Positions 27,421 to 36,607 of a stretch of DNA of 64,000 nt are shown one piece after another (within the stretch, counting starts at the first letter, position 1; every line of letters begins with the position of its first letter). The notes beneath the pieces are model-generated. The model worked only from the letters and a program-made list of their open reading frames with translations, searched no databases and was not told the DNA's origin. Made by a program: the position numbers and the translations under genes. Location: contig NC_014410.1 in the NCBI RefSeq assembly GCF_000145615.1, positions 540,001 to 604,000 on the forward strand, read 5' to 3'. Source of the stretch: Thermoanaerobacterium thermosaccharolyticum DSM 571. Its GTDB lineage: Bacteria; Bacillota; Thermoanaerobacteria; Thermoanaerobacterales; Thermoanaerobacteraceae.

Positions 27421-27598
27421 CATATGTTAAAGGGGGAGTCATTGTTTTGACCAAGAATACATTATACATTTAATTCAAATAAAAATCAAGAGCATATTAA
27501 AAAATTATTTAACATGTGAAATTTATCCATTAAATAAATTTTTAGTATAATGAATTGGTTATAAATTTAAAACTTGTGTCAACTTTTATACATTTTTG

Positions 27599-27627
27599 TT
27601 GAAGAATTTGATTTCAATATTTATAAT
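27599..27627 (+). promoter_or_regulatory. glyA promoter
   Basis: TTGAAG (27599-27604) and a perfect TATAAT (27622-27627) are separated by 17 bp, about 55 bp before the glyA start. No riboswitch-like structure is seen between promoter and gene. Confidence 0.7.
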
Positions 27628-27682
27628 AAAAATATAGTACTTTATTGTAGTAGAGTGAAAATAAAAAACTGGAGGTAAGGTA

Positions 27683-28915
27683 ATGAATATCGATGTTATA
27701 AGAGAGACTGATCCAGAAATAGCCGATGCTATTGTAAAGGAGATTGAAAGGCAGAAAAATAAAATTGAGCTGATAGCTTCTGAAAACTTCGTAAGCGAGG
27801 CAGTTATGGAAGCCATGGGCTCACCCCTAACAAACAAGTACGCTGAAGGTTATCCTGGTAAGCGTTATTATGGTGGCTGTGAATTTGTGGATGTTGTAGA
27901 GGACTTGGCAAGAGAAAGGCTTAAGAAGTTATTCGGTGCAGAACATGCCAACGTGCAGCCGCATTCAGGTGCTCAGGCCAACATGGCGGCGTATTTTGCA
28001 TTGATAAAACCGGGTGATACAATATTAGGCATGAATTTAGCCCACGGCGGTCATTTGACCCATGGCAGCAAGGTAAACTTTTCTGGCAAACTTTACAATA
28101 TAATACCATATGGTGTGAGAGAAGACACAGGATTTATAGATTATGAGGAGCTCGAAAGGCTTGCTAAAGAGTACAGGCCAAAGCTTATTGTTGCCGGTGC
28201 AAGTGCATATCCAAGGATAATAGATTTTAAAAAGTTTAAAGAAATTGCAGATTCAGTAGGAGCGTATCTTATGGTGGATATGGCTCATATAGCTGGGCTT
28301 GTTGCGGCAGGTCTTCATCCAAATCCTGTTGATTATTCAGATGTTGTTACATCGACTACACATAAGACATTGCGCGGTCCCAGAGGCGGAATAATACTGT
28401 CAAAAGAAGTTCATGCTAAAGCAATCGATAAATCGGTTTTTCCTGGTGTACAGGGAGGACCACTTATGCACGTTATTGCTGCGAAGGCTGTATGCTTTAA
28501 TGAAGCATTGAAACCTGAGTTTAAAGAATATCAAAAGAGGATAGTAAAGAATGCCAAGGCATTGGCAGAAGGTTTGTTGGATAGAAAGGTAAATTTAGTC
28601 TCAGGCGGCACAGACAATCATCTGATGCTTCTTGACCTAAGAGGTACAGGTGTTACTGGTAAAGACTTGGAAAGGCGCCTTGATTACGTCGGCATAACAG
28701 CCAATAAAAATGCCATACCAAATGATCCATTAGGTCCTAATGTTACATCAGGTTTAAGGCTTGGTACTCCTGCAGTTACTACAAGAGGTATGAACGAAAA
28801 TGATATGGATGAAATTGCTGATATAATATATAATGTGTTAAAAGATGAAAATTATGTTGATACTGCTAAAAGCAGAGTCAAGAAGCTACTTGACAAATAT
28901 CCTCTTTATGAATAA
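27683..28915 (+). CDS. glyA: Serine hydroxymethyltransferase GlyA
   Basis: GlyA is a PLP enzyme that interconverts serine plus tetrahydrofolate with glycine plus methylene-tetrahydrofolate, the main one-carbon source. It shows [20 protein letters not shown] near residue 30, [20 protein letters not shown] near 50, the PLP-lysine segment [14 protein letters not shown] near 225 and [13 protein letters not shown] near 255. Length is 410 residues, normal. GGAGGTAAGG precedes the ATG. Confidence 0.98.
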   Translation: MNIDVIRETDPEIADAIVKEIERQKNKIELIASENFVSEAVMEAMGSPLTNKYAEGYPGKRYYGGCEFVDVVEDLARERLKKLFGAEHANVQPHSGAQANMAAYFALIKPGDTILGMNLAHGGHLTHGSKVNFSGKLYNIIPYGVREDTGFIDYEELERLAKEYRPKLIVAGASAYPRIIDFKKFKEIADSVGAYLMVDMAHIAGLVAAGLHPNPVDYSDVVTSTTHKTLRGPRGGIILSKEVHAKAIDKSVFPGVQGGPLMHVIAAKAVCFNEALKPEFKEYQKRIVKNAKALAEGLLDRKVNLVSGGTDNHLMLLDLRGTGVTGKDLERRLDYVGITANKNAIPNDPLGPNVTSGLRLGTPAVTTRGMNENDMDEIADIIYNVLKDENYVDTAKSRVKKLLDKYPLYE

Positions 28916-28939
28916 GCCTGCATTTGTAGGCTTTTTTTG
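28914..28939 (+). terminator. glyA terminator
   Basis: An 8-bp stem (AAGCCTGC against GTAGGCTT, one G-T pair) closes a 4-nt loop and is followed by a run of seven T. It also faces the end of the convergent permease gene. Confidence 0.88.
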
Positions 28940-30025
28940 TTATTGTTGTTTTTGAGGCTTTTTTATAAATGATAATATTAATACTATAAGCGGAATGATT
29001 ATCTGCAGAGGAACGTGTATGTATACTGTAGTCAATTTAAGCCCTATCAATATATGTAGAGGGTACGAATCGGCTATTATAATGGATAAGGCGTATATGA
29101 TAGTGCCGACAGGTAAAAGCAAAAATTTATATTCTTTTAAATCAAATATTGATTGTAGTGTCTTTATTGCGGCATATGTAAAGACTGTGATTTTTACGAC
29201 GCCGCCTATTACGATTTCTACAGCGTAAAAAGGATCTAGATTTCTAAAAGAGCCAAACTTCATAATTAATACCAATTGATAAAAAGGGAAATTTGACCTT
29301 GCGGCTTCTGCAACTCCAAGTGATGTTATGATTTCCACTGTATTTATCGTAAGCCAAAGCCCTGTAGCAGCAACCAGAGCCATACAGTATTTGTTTAGAT
29401 CTTTTTTTAAATGTATCTCAGGAAAAATCATCATAAAAGTGATGAGTTCGCCGTATGGGAATGTAAGTATTTGTGGGAATGCTGCTTTAATAACAGGTGC
29501 TAAGCCATTGTTCAATATCGGCATTAATTTTTTGATGCTTATGCCAGTCACGTTAAATACGCCAAAAAATTGTATAATAGCTAAGAATATAAAAGTTGGC
29601 AGCAGTATATGAGCAGATTTTATTGTAACGCTGATGTCAAACATAAGGTAATACAGCACAACAATTAATATTGCTATTGAAATAGCGGATATAGGTGTTT
29701 CTTTGTATATTGTGCCGACGTTCAGCTCATCAAAATCCCTTGTAACACGGGCAGCAATATATAAAAAGTATATAGCGTAGATTGCTGAAAGAGCTTTACC
29801 TAAAATCTTGCCAAATGCTGCTTCAAGTATTTGTGGAAGATTTGCATTGTACTTTTTAAATAAAACAACATACATGTACACGAGTGGAAATGCAGCTATT
29901 GTAGCAATTATCATGGCTATCCATGCATCTTGTTTTGCTGATATACCTAATACGAACAATATTGCACTCCCTAATTCAAACACTAACATAGCAGAAAAAA
30001 GTTCTGTGTATGTTATTTTCTTCAT
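28940..30025 (-). CDS. GerAB-family spore germination permease (orphan)
   Basis: This polytopic protein of about 361 residues has ten hydrophobic segments and the GerAB pattern (ITYTELFSAMLVFELGSAIL at the start, then KQDAWIAMIIATIAAFPLV and AVEIVIGG near 250). GerAB subunits sit in the inner spore membrane and take part in sensing germinants together with GerAA and GerAC; neither partner is adjacent. ATG at 30025 is 10 nt behind AGGA; a GTG at 30034 is in frame but too near it. The gene starts 60 bp after the Na/Pi symporter gene on the same strand and may share its transcript. Confidence 0.85.
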   Translation of the reverse strand: MKKITYTELFSAMLVFELGSAILFVLGISAKQDAWIAMIIATIAAFPLVYMYVVLFKKYNANLPQILEAAFGKILGKALSAIYAIYFLYIAARVTRDFDELNVGTIYKETPISAISIAILIVVLYYLMFDISVTIKSAHILLPTFIFLAIIQFFGVFNVTGISIKKLMPILNNGLAPVIKAAFPQILTFPYGELITFMMIFPEIHLKKDLNKYCMALVAATGLWLTINTVEIITSLGVAEAARSNFPFYQLVLIMKFGSFRNLDPFYAVEIVIGGVVKITVFTYAAIKTLQSIFDLKEYKFLLLPVGTIIYALSIIIADSYPLHILIGLKLTTVYIHVPLQIIIPLIVLILSFIKKPQKQQ

Positions 30026-30085
30026 TTGTTTCACATCCTGGCATACAATTCTTATTATTATATTATGGATATTTTAATATTTTAG

Positions 30086-31018
30086 TCATTTAGCGTCATT
30101 TCCTATTAATATTTCAATGAATGAAAATAAATATTTCATTATGGGTAGTACTAATATTGTGGAGATGATATTAAAAAACATATGGCCATTTGCAATTTGG
30201 CGCGAGACATTATTTGGTGTTATATATTTCAAAATGGCATAGTAATAGGGTGTCAAAGGTACAAAAATCATAGTTCCTATGATGTTGAAGAGTATATTAT
30301 AAATGGCGATTTTTTTACCTTCTCTATTTGTTGCCAAGCTCATTAAAAAGGCTTCGGAGCATGTTCCTATATTGAGACCGTAAATTATAAAAAGGGTATT
30401 GCAAACCGGCATAATTTTTGCTGTTGCCAAAACTTGCAGCATGGCAATGCAGAAAGTGCTTGACTGCATTATAAGCGCCATGACTATTCCGATGAAAATG
30501 CCGTAAACGGGATTTTCAGTAATTGACACAAAATTGTTTATCTCAGAGAAATTCCTTAATGGAGATACTGCCATGTCTATAATTTTTAGTCCTGCGAAGA
30601 TAATGCCGAGACCTAAAAGTATATTGCCTATAAATTTAAGCAGCTTCTTTTTTTGAAATCGTAAAATTGAACCGAAAAAAATTGCATAAGGTATTAGGCT
30701 ATAAAGGTCAAAAGCGTAAAGCTGGACGGCAACGGTAGTACCGATATTTGCTCCCATTGTTATACCTGCTGCGGTGTACAAATTTAAAAGACCTGCGTCC
30801 GCCATGCTTACAGCTACTATTGTAGTCATGCTGCTACTTTGCATTATTATAGACAATATAAATCCTATAAATATCGATAGATAGATATTTCCTGTATATT
30901 TATCAATTAATATTTTGACTCTTTCTTTTGAAATAATCTTAAGCGATGTTGTCAATAATACTAATCCCAATATAAAAATTCCAATGCCTAAGGATACGAA
31001 AATGATTATGTTAAACAT
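30086..31018 (-). CDS. Na/Pi-cotransporter family protein (NptA-like)
   Basis: The protein has about eight membrane segments and the duplicated QSS motifs of the Na/Pi-IIb-like family: IIMQSSSMTTIVAVSMADAG near residue 58 and LIMQSSTFCIAMLQVLATA near 183, which mark the two inverted substrate-binding repeats. At 310 residues it has only the membrane domain and no C-terminal PhoU domain. Expected role: sodium-coupled phosphate (or similar anion) transport. AGGAGG precedes the ATG. It is divergent from the nucleotidyltransferase gene. Confidence 0.88.
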   Translation of the reverse strand: MFNIIIFVSLGIGIFILGLVLLTTSLKIISKERVKILIDKYTGNIYLSIFIGFILSIIMQSSSMTTIVAVSMADAGLLNLYTAAGITMGANIGTTVAVQLYAFDLYSLIPYAIFFGSILRFQKKKLLKFIGNILLGLGIIFAGLKIIDMAVSPLRNFSEINNFVSITENPVYGIFIGIVMALIMQSSTFCIAMLQVLATAKIMPVCNTLFIIYGLNIGTCSEAFLMSLATNREGKKIAIYNILFNIIGTMIFVPLTPYYYAILKYITPNNVSRQIANGHMFFNIISTILVLPIMKYLFSFIEILIGNDAK

Positions 31019-31145
31019 GTTAACCTCCTATGCTTAATACATATTTATTTTGATTTAGAAATATTACTACTGAATCTTGTGCTGAATAAAATGATTTTTT
31101 TTCTGGATACTAATTAATAGTTGAATATTCATAGAAGGTGATGTT

Positions 31146-33491
31146 ATGAAAGCGATAATAATGGCTGGTGGTGAAGGAAGCAGGTTAAGGCCGCTTACAT
31201 GCGGGATCCCTAAACCTATGGTTCCTATAGCTGGAAAGCCGGCTATTTGGCATATTATAAATCATATAGGAAGATATGGGATAAATGATTTAGGCGTTAC
31301 GCTTTTTTATTTGCCTGATAAGATAAAAAACTATTTGTATGAGCAGTACGGTGATAAAATAAAATACTATGTAGAAGATAAACCACTTGGAACAGCGGGA
31401 AGTGTAAAAAATGCTGTTGATTTTCTTGATGAGACATTTGTAGTTATGAGCGGCGATGTTATAACAGATATAGATTTAAGAAAAGCACATGACTTCCATA
31501 AAAATTCTGGTTCCAAGGTTACGCTCGTGCTGACAAGAGTTGATATACCGTTGGAGTATGGCGTAGTGATAACAGATGAAAATGGCAGGATTTTCAAATT
31601 TCTTGAAAAACCATCGTGGGGAGAAGTATTTAGCGATACTGTAAATACGGGTATCTATATCATTGAACCTGAAATTTTAGATTTGATTCCTGAAGACAAG
31701 CAATTTGATTTCAGCAAAGATTTATTTCCGATGCTTCTTGAGAAGAAAATTCCTATGTATGGTTTTGTAAGCGATAACTATTGGTGCGATATAGGTAGTG
31801 GCGTACAATATCTAAAGAGCCATCTTGATCTTTTGAGGGGATATGTCGATCTGGGGTTTAAAGAAAAAGTTAATAAAGATGGGATTATCTACGGCAAAAA
31901 TGTAATTGTGTCAGAGAATGCAAAACTCGTGCCGCCTTTGATAATTGGCGATAATACTGTGATAGATGATAATGTCGTAATTGGTCCATATGCCATAATA
32001 GGAAATGGAAATTACATCGGCCATGGGACAACTTTAAAAAACAGTATACTGTGGGACGATGTAAAAATTGGTGCAAATAACGAAATAAGAGGGACAATTT
32101 TTTGTAGTGGAGCAATAACAGAAAATAATGTTAGAACATTTGATAATTCCATAATAGGTGAAAAATCGAAACTACAATCATTTAGCGAGGTTAAACCAAA
32201 TACAAAAATATGGCCTAATAGAGTTATCACAACCGGCAATGTTGTTGAAAAAGATGTAGTGTGGGGCAGCAATGATGATACATCGCTATTTGGTGAAAGA
32301 GGAATAAAGGGAAATCTCTATGACAATCTAATGCCGGACAACCTGGTGAAAATTGGTGAAGTTATAGGAAATGTGTTTGAAGGAGACATATTGGTTGGGT
32401 GCGTTGATGAGGCTAAATCGAAATTAGCTTACGACCTTATAAAAGATGGTATTAAGGCATCCGGTAGGAAAGTATATGCAGCTTTCTCTACAATATTACC
32501 GGCCATGAGGTACTCTATTAAAAAGAATGGATATAAGGCAGGCGTCTTTATAAGAAACGTAGATAGAGATACAATAAATATAATTATAATGGATGAAAAT
32601 GGGTGCGATATAGATAAAAATATAGAAAAGAAGATTGCTAACAAATACAAAATCAATGATTACAAAATATCCCGTGTAATAAATGACGAAGTTCCAAAGG
32701 ATATAAATAAAGAATATGCTGAGTTTTTATCGCTGCACCGAGAATCATTCGGAAATCTAAACATAAAATATATGAATCAAACAACAAAAAATATTTTGAC
32801 TATACTAAATCAAAGATATATTGAGGACTCGGCTGCAGCAAATTACGACATTGGCATAAAAATCTCTGATGATGGAGAAAATGTAGAGCTGTACGACGAC
32901 GAGGGGCACATGTTTGATGAGGATGAATTGAATTATTTAAGAATATTGATAGGCAAGGAAAACGGAAAAAATAAGTTTGTCATTCCTTTTAATAGCTCAC
33001 AATTTTTAAATGAAGTATCAGAAGAGCTTAACATCGAAACGAAATTCAGCAAAATATCGCCGCCGGAAAAGATGAAAAAGATGTTTGAAATTGAAAAAGA
33101 CAAAAATGATCGAAGCTCGCAATTTAATTTAAGCTTTGATGGAATAAATTTTACGCTTAAGCTGATTGAGTATTTAAACAAAAATAAGCTAAAACTGTCA
33201 GATATAAAAAAGTCGATACCAAAAAGGATAAAATTAAACAAAGTGGTAAATTGCGATTGGAAGGATAAAGGATTGATAATAAGAAAATTTTATGAAGATA
33301 AAGATGAAACGGAATCAGAGTTTTTAGACGGAATAAGATTTAATTATGGTGATGCATGGGTTTTGTTAGTTCCAGACTCTGAGCTGCCGGCATGTAGAAT
33401 ATATTCTGAAGCCCCAACAAGAGAACAGGCAGAATCACTGTTAAACGAGTATGCTGAGTACGTAAACAGGATAATTGAATCGAAAGGTTAA
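31146..33491 (+). CDS. Sugar nucleotidyltransferase fused to a degenerate phosphohexomutase domain
   Basis: Residues 1-230 are a nucleotidyltransferase domain: MKAIIMAGGEGSRLRPLT, KPMVPIAGKP, GTAGSVKNA near 81 and VMSGDVITDID near 98. Hexapeptide repeats follow (about 245-365), giving a left-handed beta-helix. From about 385 to the end the sequence resembles alpha-D-phosphohexomutases in layout, but the active-site serine loop (TASHNP type) is missing; the equivalent place near 450 reads STILPAMRYSIKKNGYKAG. This fused form is common in clostridia and cyanobacteria and is often annotated mannose-1-phosphate guanylyltransferase. The sugar and nucleotide used cannot be fixed from sequence. The mutase half is probably structural or regulatory. 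Confidence 0.85.
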   Translation: MKAIIMAGGEGSRLRPLTCGIPKPMVPIAGKPAIWHIINHIGRYGINDLGVTLFYLPDKIKNYLYEQYGDKIKYYVEDKPLGTAGSVKNAVDFLDETFVVMSGDVITDIDLRKAHDFHKNSGSKVTLVLTRVDIPLEYGVVITDENGRIFKFLEKPSWGEVFSDTVNTGIYIIEPEILDLIPEDKQFDFSKDLFPMLLEKKIPMYGFVSDNYWCDIGSGVQYLKSHLDLLRGYVDLGFKEKVNKDGIIYGKNVIVSENAKLVPPLIIGDNTVIDDNVVIGPYAIIGNGNYIGHGTTLKNSILWDDVKIGANNEIRGTIFCSGAITENNVRTFDNSIIGEKSKLQSFSEVKPNTKIWPNRVITTGNVVEKDVVWGSNDDTSLFGERGIKGNLYDNLMPDNLVKIGEVIGNVFEGDILVGCVDEAKSKLAYDLIKDGIKASGRKVYAAFSTILPAMRYSIKKNGYKAGVFIRNVDRDTINIIIMDENGCDIDKNIEKKIANKYKINDYKISRVINDEVPKDINKEYAEFLSLHRESFGNLNIKYMNQTTKNILTILNQRYIEDSAAANYDIGIKISDDGENVELYDDEGHMFDEDELNYLRILIGKENGKNKFVIPFNSSQFLNEVSEELNIETKFSKISPPEKMKKMFEIEKDKNDRSSQFNLSFDGINFTLKLIEYLNKNKLKLSDIKKSIPKRIKLNKVVNCDWKDKGLIIRKFYEDKDETESEFLDGIRFNYGDAWVLLVPDSELPACRIYSEAPTREQAESLLNEYAEYVNRIIESKG

Positions 33492-33507
33492 TAAAAAATT
33501 AATCTAC

Positions 33508-33575
33508 AAAACATTGCAGATGTACTTAAAAATTGATATAGTTAATATTGTAGAATAATCTGCAATGTTTTTTAT
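33508..33575 (+). terminator. Terminator after the nucleotidyltransferase gene
   Basis: Perfect 14-bp arms (AAAACATTGCAGAT at 33508-33521, ATCTGCAATGTTTT at 33558-33571) enclose a loop of 36 nt and end in a T run. The large loop is unusual but the stem is strong. Confidence 0.8.
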
Positions 33576-33599
33576 TATACACATGAAATTGGTGATAAT

Positions 33600-33869
33600 A
33601 TGTCAAACAAGTACATTTCGGCTTCTGAAATAAATCAATATTTGTATTGCCCTTATCAGTGGTACTATGAGAAAAAGTACGGACATAAATATATAAATGA
33701 GTTGCGGGAGAAAAGTGGAGTGAAATCGGAGCTTAGCAATTTCAAAAAGGGTATAGAATATCATGAGAGGTATTACAAAGATATTGTGCATTTAAGATAC
33801 AAGAAGATTGCTTTGGTGATATTTATCATTTTGGCTTTAATAGCCATTGGAATAGGGTTGCTAAAATGA
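33600..33869 (+). CDS. N-terminal half of a split Cas4-like nuclease, membrane-anchored
   Basis: This 89-residue protein opens with KYISASEINQYLYCPYQWYY, the Cas4/RecB-nuclease entry motif whose cysteine normally contributes to the Fe-S cluster. It ends with a single membrane helix (IALVIFIILALIAIGIGLL, about 69-87). It carries none of the PD-(D/E)xK residues; those lie in the next reading frame, which overlaps it by 4 nt (ATGA). The stop is preceded by CTAAAA, so a -1 slip on A-AAA would fuse the two frames. GGTGATA precedes the ATG. No cas genes or CRISPR repeats are nearby. See the next entry. Confidence 0.72.
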   Translation: MSNKYISASEINQYLYCPYQWYYEKKYGHKYINELREKSGVKSELSNFKKGIEYHERYYKDIVHLRYKKIALVIFIILALIAIGIGLLK

Positions 33870-34438
33870 TAATATTAAATGTGATTTTTACAATACTTAT
33901 ATTTTATATTATAGCAAAAGAGATTTTAGAGAAAAGGCCTCCTTATAAAGAGATGAAAAGGACTATAGGATTTAAGAGAGGGAAATTGATATACATAGAT
34001 AAACAAGAGGAAGTAAAAAAAGATGGCATTGTCTACAGTAAACTTTTAAAGTCTGATAAATATGGTATAAGCGGTAAGCCTGATTACATTTATGATATTG
34101 GAAATGAGTTAATACCACTGGAATTAAAAAGTTCTAAAGTCGATGGGCATTCTCCTCTATTAAAGGATGTCATGCAATTAACTGCTTATTTTTTAATAAT
34201 AGAAGAAGAATTTGGAAAAAAGGTTCGAAGAGGGCGAATTGTATATCAGAATACGATGTTTGAAGTGTACAACACTGCAGGATTAAGAAGAGAGCTGCTT
34301 AAAATAATTAAGGAGATGAGGCTTTTAGAAGCTGAAAAGTTTTTCCCTGATGAAAAAGGTGATTTTTTAAAGTGTAGATTCTGCCCTTGCAGAGATACGG
34401 TATGTGAGATATATAAAGGAAGCAAAGTAAAAATCTGA
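33866..34438 (+). CDS. C-terminal half of a split Cas4-like PD-(D/E)xK nuclease, membrane-anchored
   Basis: The 190-residue protein begins with a membrane helix (IILNVIFTILIFYIIAKEIL). It then has the nuclease core: GKPDYIY near 73 (metal-binding Asp), LIPLELKSSK near 85 (E-x-K) and DVMQLTAYFLI near 105 (QxxxY-like motif). At the end it has CRFCPCRDTVC near 172, the cysteine cluster that in Cas4 completes a [4Fe-4S] site with the N-terminal cysteine. That cysteine is on the preceding frame, so the two chains (or a frameshift fusion) would form one enzyme with a membrane hairpin. Cas4 proteins are DNA exonucleases; some act outside CRISPR systems. The role here is unknown. Confidence 0.78.
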   Translation: MIILNVIFTILIFYIIAKEILEKRPPYKEMKRTIGFKRGKLIYIDKQEEVKKDGIVYSKLLKSDKYGISGKPDYIYDIGNELIPLELKSSKVDGHSPLLKDVMQLTAYFLIIEEEFGKKVRRGRIVYQNTMFEVYNTAGLRRELLKIIKEMRLLEAEKFFPDEKGDFLKCRFCPCRDTVCEIYKGSKVKI

Positions 34439-34505
34439 TAAGAATACAAAGGTTTTTATTGCAAAAAATACAGAGGAAGATATTTTTTGAAATGAGGATG
34501 GTAAT

Positions 34506-35468
34506 ATGCTAAAGAAGATAGGTATTTTATTTTTTATTTCAATACTTGTGTTTTCGACTGCATCTTGCAGTTTTATAAAGACGAAAAAGCCTTTAAACGA
34601 TGAAAAAAAGTCTGTTCAAAAGCCTAATGTCAATGTAAAAACCAGCAGTAGCGATGTAAGTAAAGATGCGAAAGACAAATCAGCGGAAAGTGAGGCTAAA
34701 GATACAACTGCAAACAAAGGTACAGTAAATAACACAGTAAATAATGATGTCTACAATCCTCAGATAAATACAGATGGGCTTGATAATACCCTATATGGAT
34801 GGGGTATGAGGGTATTGCCCGACCACAAGACGCCTGAAATTACATCAAAAGCCATGAGCCTCATAAAAAAGTATGATGGCATATTTACAGGTGATACCAC
34901 AAAAAAATACGTATACCTGACATTTGATGAAGGATATGAAAACGGCTATACTCCCAAAATCCTGGATATATTGAAGGCAAATAATGTAAAGGCAGCTTTT
35001 TTTGTAACTGGACCGTATATTAAGGAGCATGGAGATCTAGTGAAGAGAATGGTAGCTGAAGGTCACATAGTGGGGAATCACACTGTAAACCATCCGAGCC
35101 TTCCAAAGATTTCCGATGAAAAAGTTAAAAGTGAAATAACTGGACTTGCTGAGATGTTTAAGGAACTTACAGGAAAAGATATGCATTATTTAAGGCCTCC
35201 TATGGGAGAGTACAGTGAAAGAACATTGTATATAACAAAATCACTTGGTTATAAAACTGTATTTTGGAGTCTTGCTCTTGCTGACTGGCAGCCACTGCCT
35301 GGAGGTCCTGATGAAAGTTATAACACGGTAATGAATCGAATTCACCCGGGAGCTGTCATTTTGCTGCATGCTGTTTCGAAAGATGATACGATGGCTCTTG
35401 ATAGAATACTGAAAGATATAAAAGCGCAGGGATATGTATTCAAGACGCTGGACGATTTAAGCAAATAA
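34506..35468 (+). CDS. PdaA-like polysaccharide deacetylase, lipoprotein
   Basis: The N-terminus is a lipoprotein signal (LFFISILVFSTASC, lipid-bearing Cys near 21) followed by a Ser/Lys/Asn-rich linker to about 90. The deacetylase domain carries LTFDEGYENGYTPKILD near 139, GHIVGNHTVNHPSL near 180 (zinc-binding His-x3-His), LRPPMGEYS near 225 and ILLHAVSKD near 286. The TFDEGYENGYT variant is typical of PdaA, which removes N-acetyl groups from MurNAc during spore-cortex muramic-lactam formation. The next gene starts 15 bp downstream. Confidence 0.88.
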   Translation: MLKKIGILFFISILVFSTASCSFIKTKKPLNDEKKSVQKPNVNVKTSSSDVSKDAKDKSAESEAKDTTANKGTVNNTVNNDVYNPQINTDGLDNTLYGWGMRVLPDHKTPEITSKAMSLIKKYDGIFTGDTTKKYVYLTFDEGYENGYTPKILDILKANNVKAAFFVTGPYIKEHGDLVKRMVAEGHIVGNHTVNHPSLPKISDEKVKSEITGLAEMFKELTGKDMHYLRPPMGEYSERTLYITKSLGYKTVFWSLALADWQPLPGGPDESYNTVMNRIHPGAVILLHAVSKDDTMALDRILKDIKAQGYVFKTLDDLSK

Positions 35469-35483
35469 AGTGAGGGGATTATT

Positions 35484-36515
35484 TTGAATCATATACTGGA
35501 AAGGAAGAATTTCTACATGATGGCCATTGCGTTCATTTTAAGCTTTGGCGCAATAGCCATCATTATGAAATTTTCAGGTTATCAAGGATTAAAAGATGTT
35601 ATGAATATAAATCCCATATATATCGGAATCATGCTTCTTTTTATTTTTTTAAGTTTACTGGTAGATACTTACAGAATCAGGGATTTACTTTTTGCACTTG
35701 GAGAGGATTTAAGTGTAGGTTATCTATTTAAATTCAATTTGGCGACTTTTTTCTTCAGCTATATAACACCATTTGGCTCAGGTGCACTACCTATTACCAT
35801 ATATCTTTTAAATAAGAAAAAAATTCCACCAAATAAAAGCTTAATGATTTTTACGGCAAAGATTTTGTTTTCAGGCATTTTTTTTGGGACAATTCCGCCG
35901 ATACTTTTGATTTTTTTTAGTAAACAGTTAGAGCTTACACATGCGCTGTCAATATTTGCAATATTAGTATCGTTTATACTTCTTTTTTTATTAATAAGCC
36001 TTGTCTATATTATATTAAGGCCGGGTTTTATAATCGCTTTAGTGAATCTGATTGCTAATTTAAGGTTTTTTTCCGGTGAAAGGTATAAAAGATTTTTTGA
36101 AAATACAAAAACTGAAATTGTTGAATACAATCGTAGGTTTAATGAGCTTTTCATGGTAAGTTCTGGAGGTAAGCTGCTTATATCACAGCTTTTATATGCA
36201 ATGCTTTTTTGGACATTATTTTACAGCATAGCTCCTATTTTAATGATAGCAATGAACATAAAATTCAACCTTTTAGCTGTTATTTCAAGGCAAATAATAT
36301 TTTACGACGTTTTAGCCTACAACGTAATACCTAGTGGCGCAGGATTTGTTGAAGTAGGCTTTGCCAGCATATTTTCAAATATTATACCACATCATTTGTT
36401 GGGAGTATTTATAGGTATATGGAGATTTTTCACATACTACGTATATTTGATCGCATCGGGAATTGGATTCTTCTTAATTATGAAAAAAGATACAGAGAAG
36501 CCTGTGAATGGCTAA
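35484..36515 (+). CDS. Flippase-like membrane protein (lysylphosphatidylglycerol synthase TM/UPF0104 family)
   Basis: This 343-residue polytopic protein has about eight hydrophobic segments. Family motifs include LFKFNLATFFFSYITPFGSG near 87 and DVLAYNVIPSGAGFVEVGF near 275. It corresponds to the membrane domain of MprF-type proteins without the synthase domain; such stand-alone proteins are thought to move lipids or isoprenoid-linked sugars across the membrane. The start is TTG after GAGGGG. It probably shares a transcript with the PdaA-like gene. Confidence 0.82.
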   Translation: MNHILERKNFYMMAIAFILSFGAIAIIMKFSGYQGLKDVMNINPIYIGIMLLFIFLSLLVDTYRIRDLLFALGEDLSVGYLFKFNLATFFFSYITPFGSGALPITIYLLNKKKIPPNKSLMIFTAKILFSGIFFGTIPPILLIFFSKQLELTHALSIFAILVSFILLFLLISLVYIILRPGFIIALVNLIANLRFFSGERYKRFFENTKTEIVEYNRRFNELFMVSSGGKLLISQLLYAMLFWTLFYSIAPILMIAMNIKFNLLAVISRQIIFYDVLAYNVIPSGAGFVEVGFASIFSNIIPHHLLGVFIGIWRFFTYYVYLIASGIGFFLIMKKDTEKPVNG

Positions 36516-36558
36516 ATGACTTTGATTTAACTGATGCCTTTAAAAAGAGGCTTTTGTA

Positions 36559-36587
36559 TTGATAATATTCGGAAAATCGAATATAAT
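36559..36587 (+). promoter_or_regulatory. Promoter with ArsR-type operator in its spacer
   Basis: TTGATA (36559-36564) and TATAAT (36582-36587) are 17 bp apart. The palindrome ATTCGGAAAATCGAAT (36567-36582) fills the spacer exactly. Two more copies lie downstream of the regulator gene, so the ArsR protein encoded directly behind it very likely binds all three. Confidence 0.85.
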
Positions 36588-36607
36588 AAACTGGAAAGGA
36601 TGATAGT

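Noticed and set aside
27358-27598. Riboswitch or small gene before glyA
   Set aside because: Only a short GCCCC hairpin and AT-rich DNA are visible; no glycine-riboswitch-like or other known conserved core.
33600-34438. CRISPR-Cas locus around the Cas4-like genes
   Set aside because: No cas1, cas2 or effector genes and no regularly spaced repeats occur anywhere in the window.
36516-36556. Terminator after the flippase-like gene
   Set aside because: GCCT..AGGC forms only a 4-bp stem before TTTTG, which is too weak to call.
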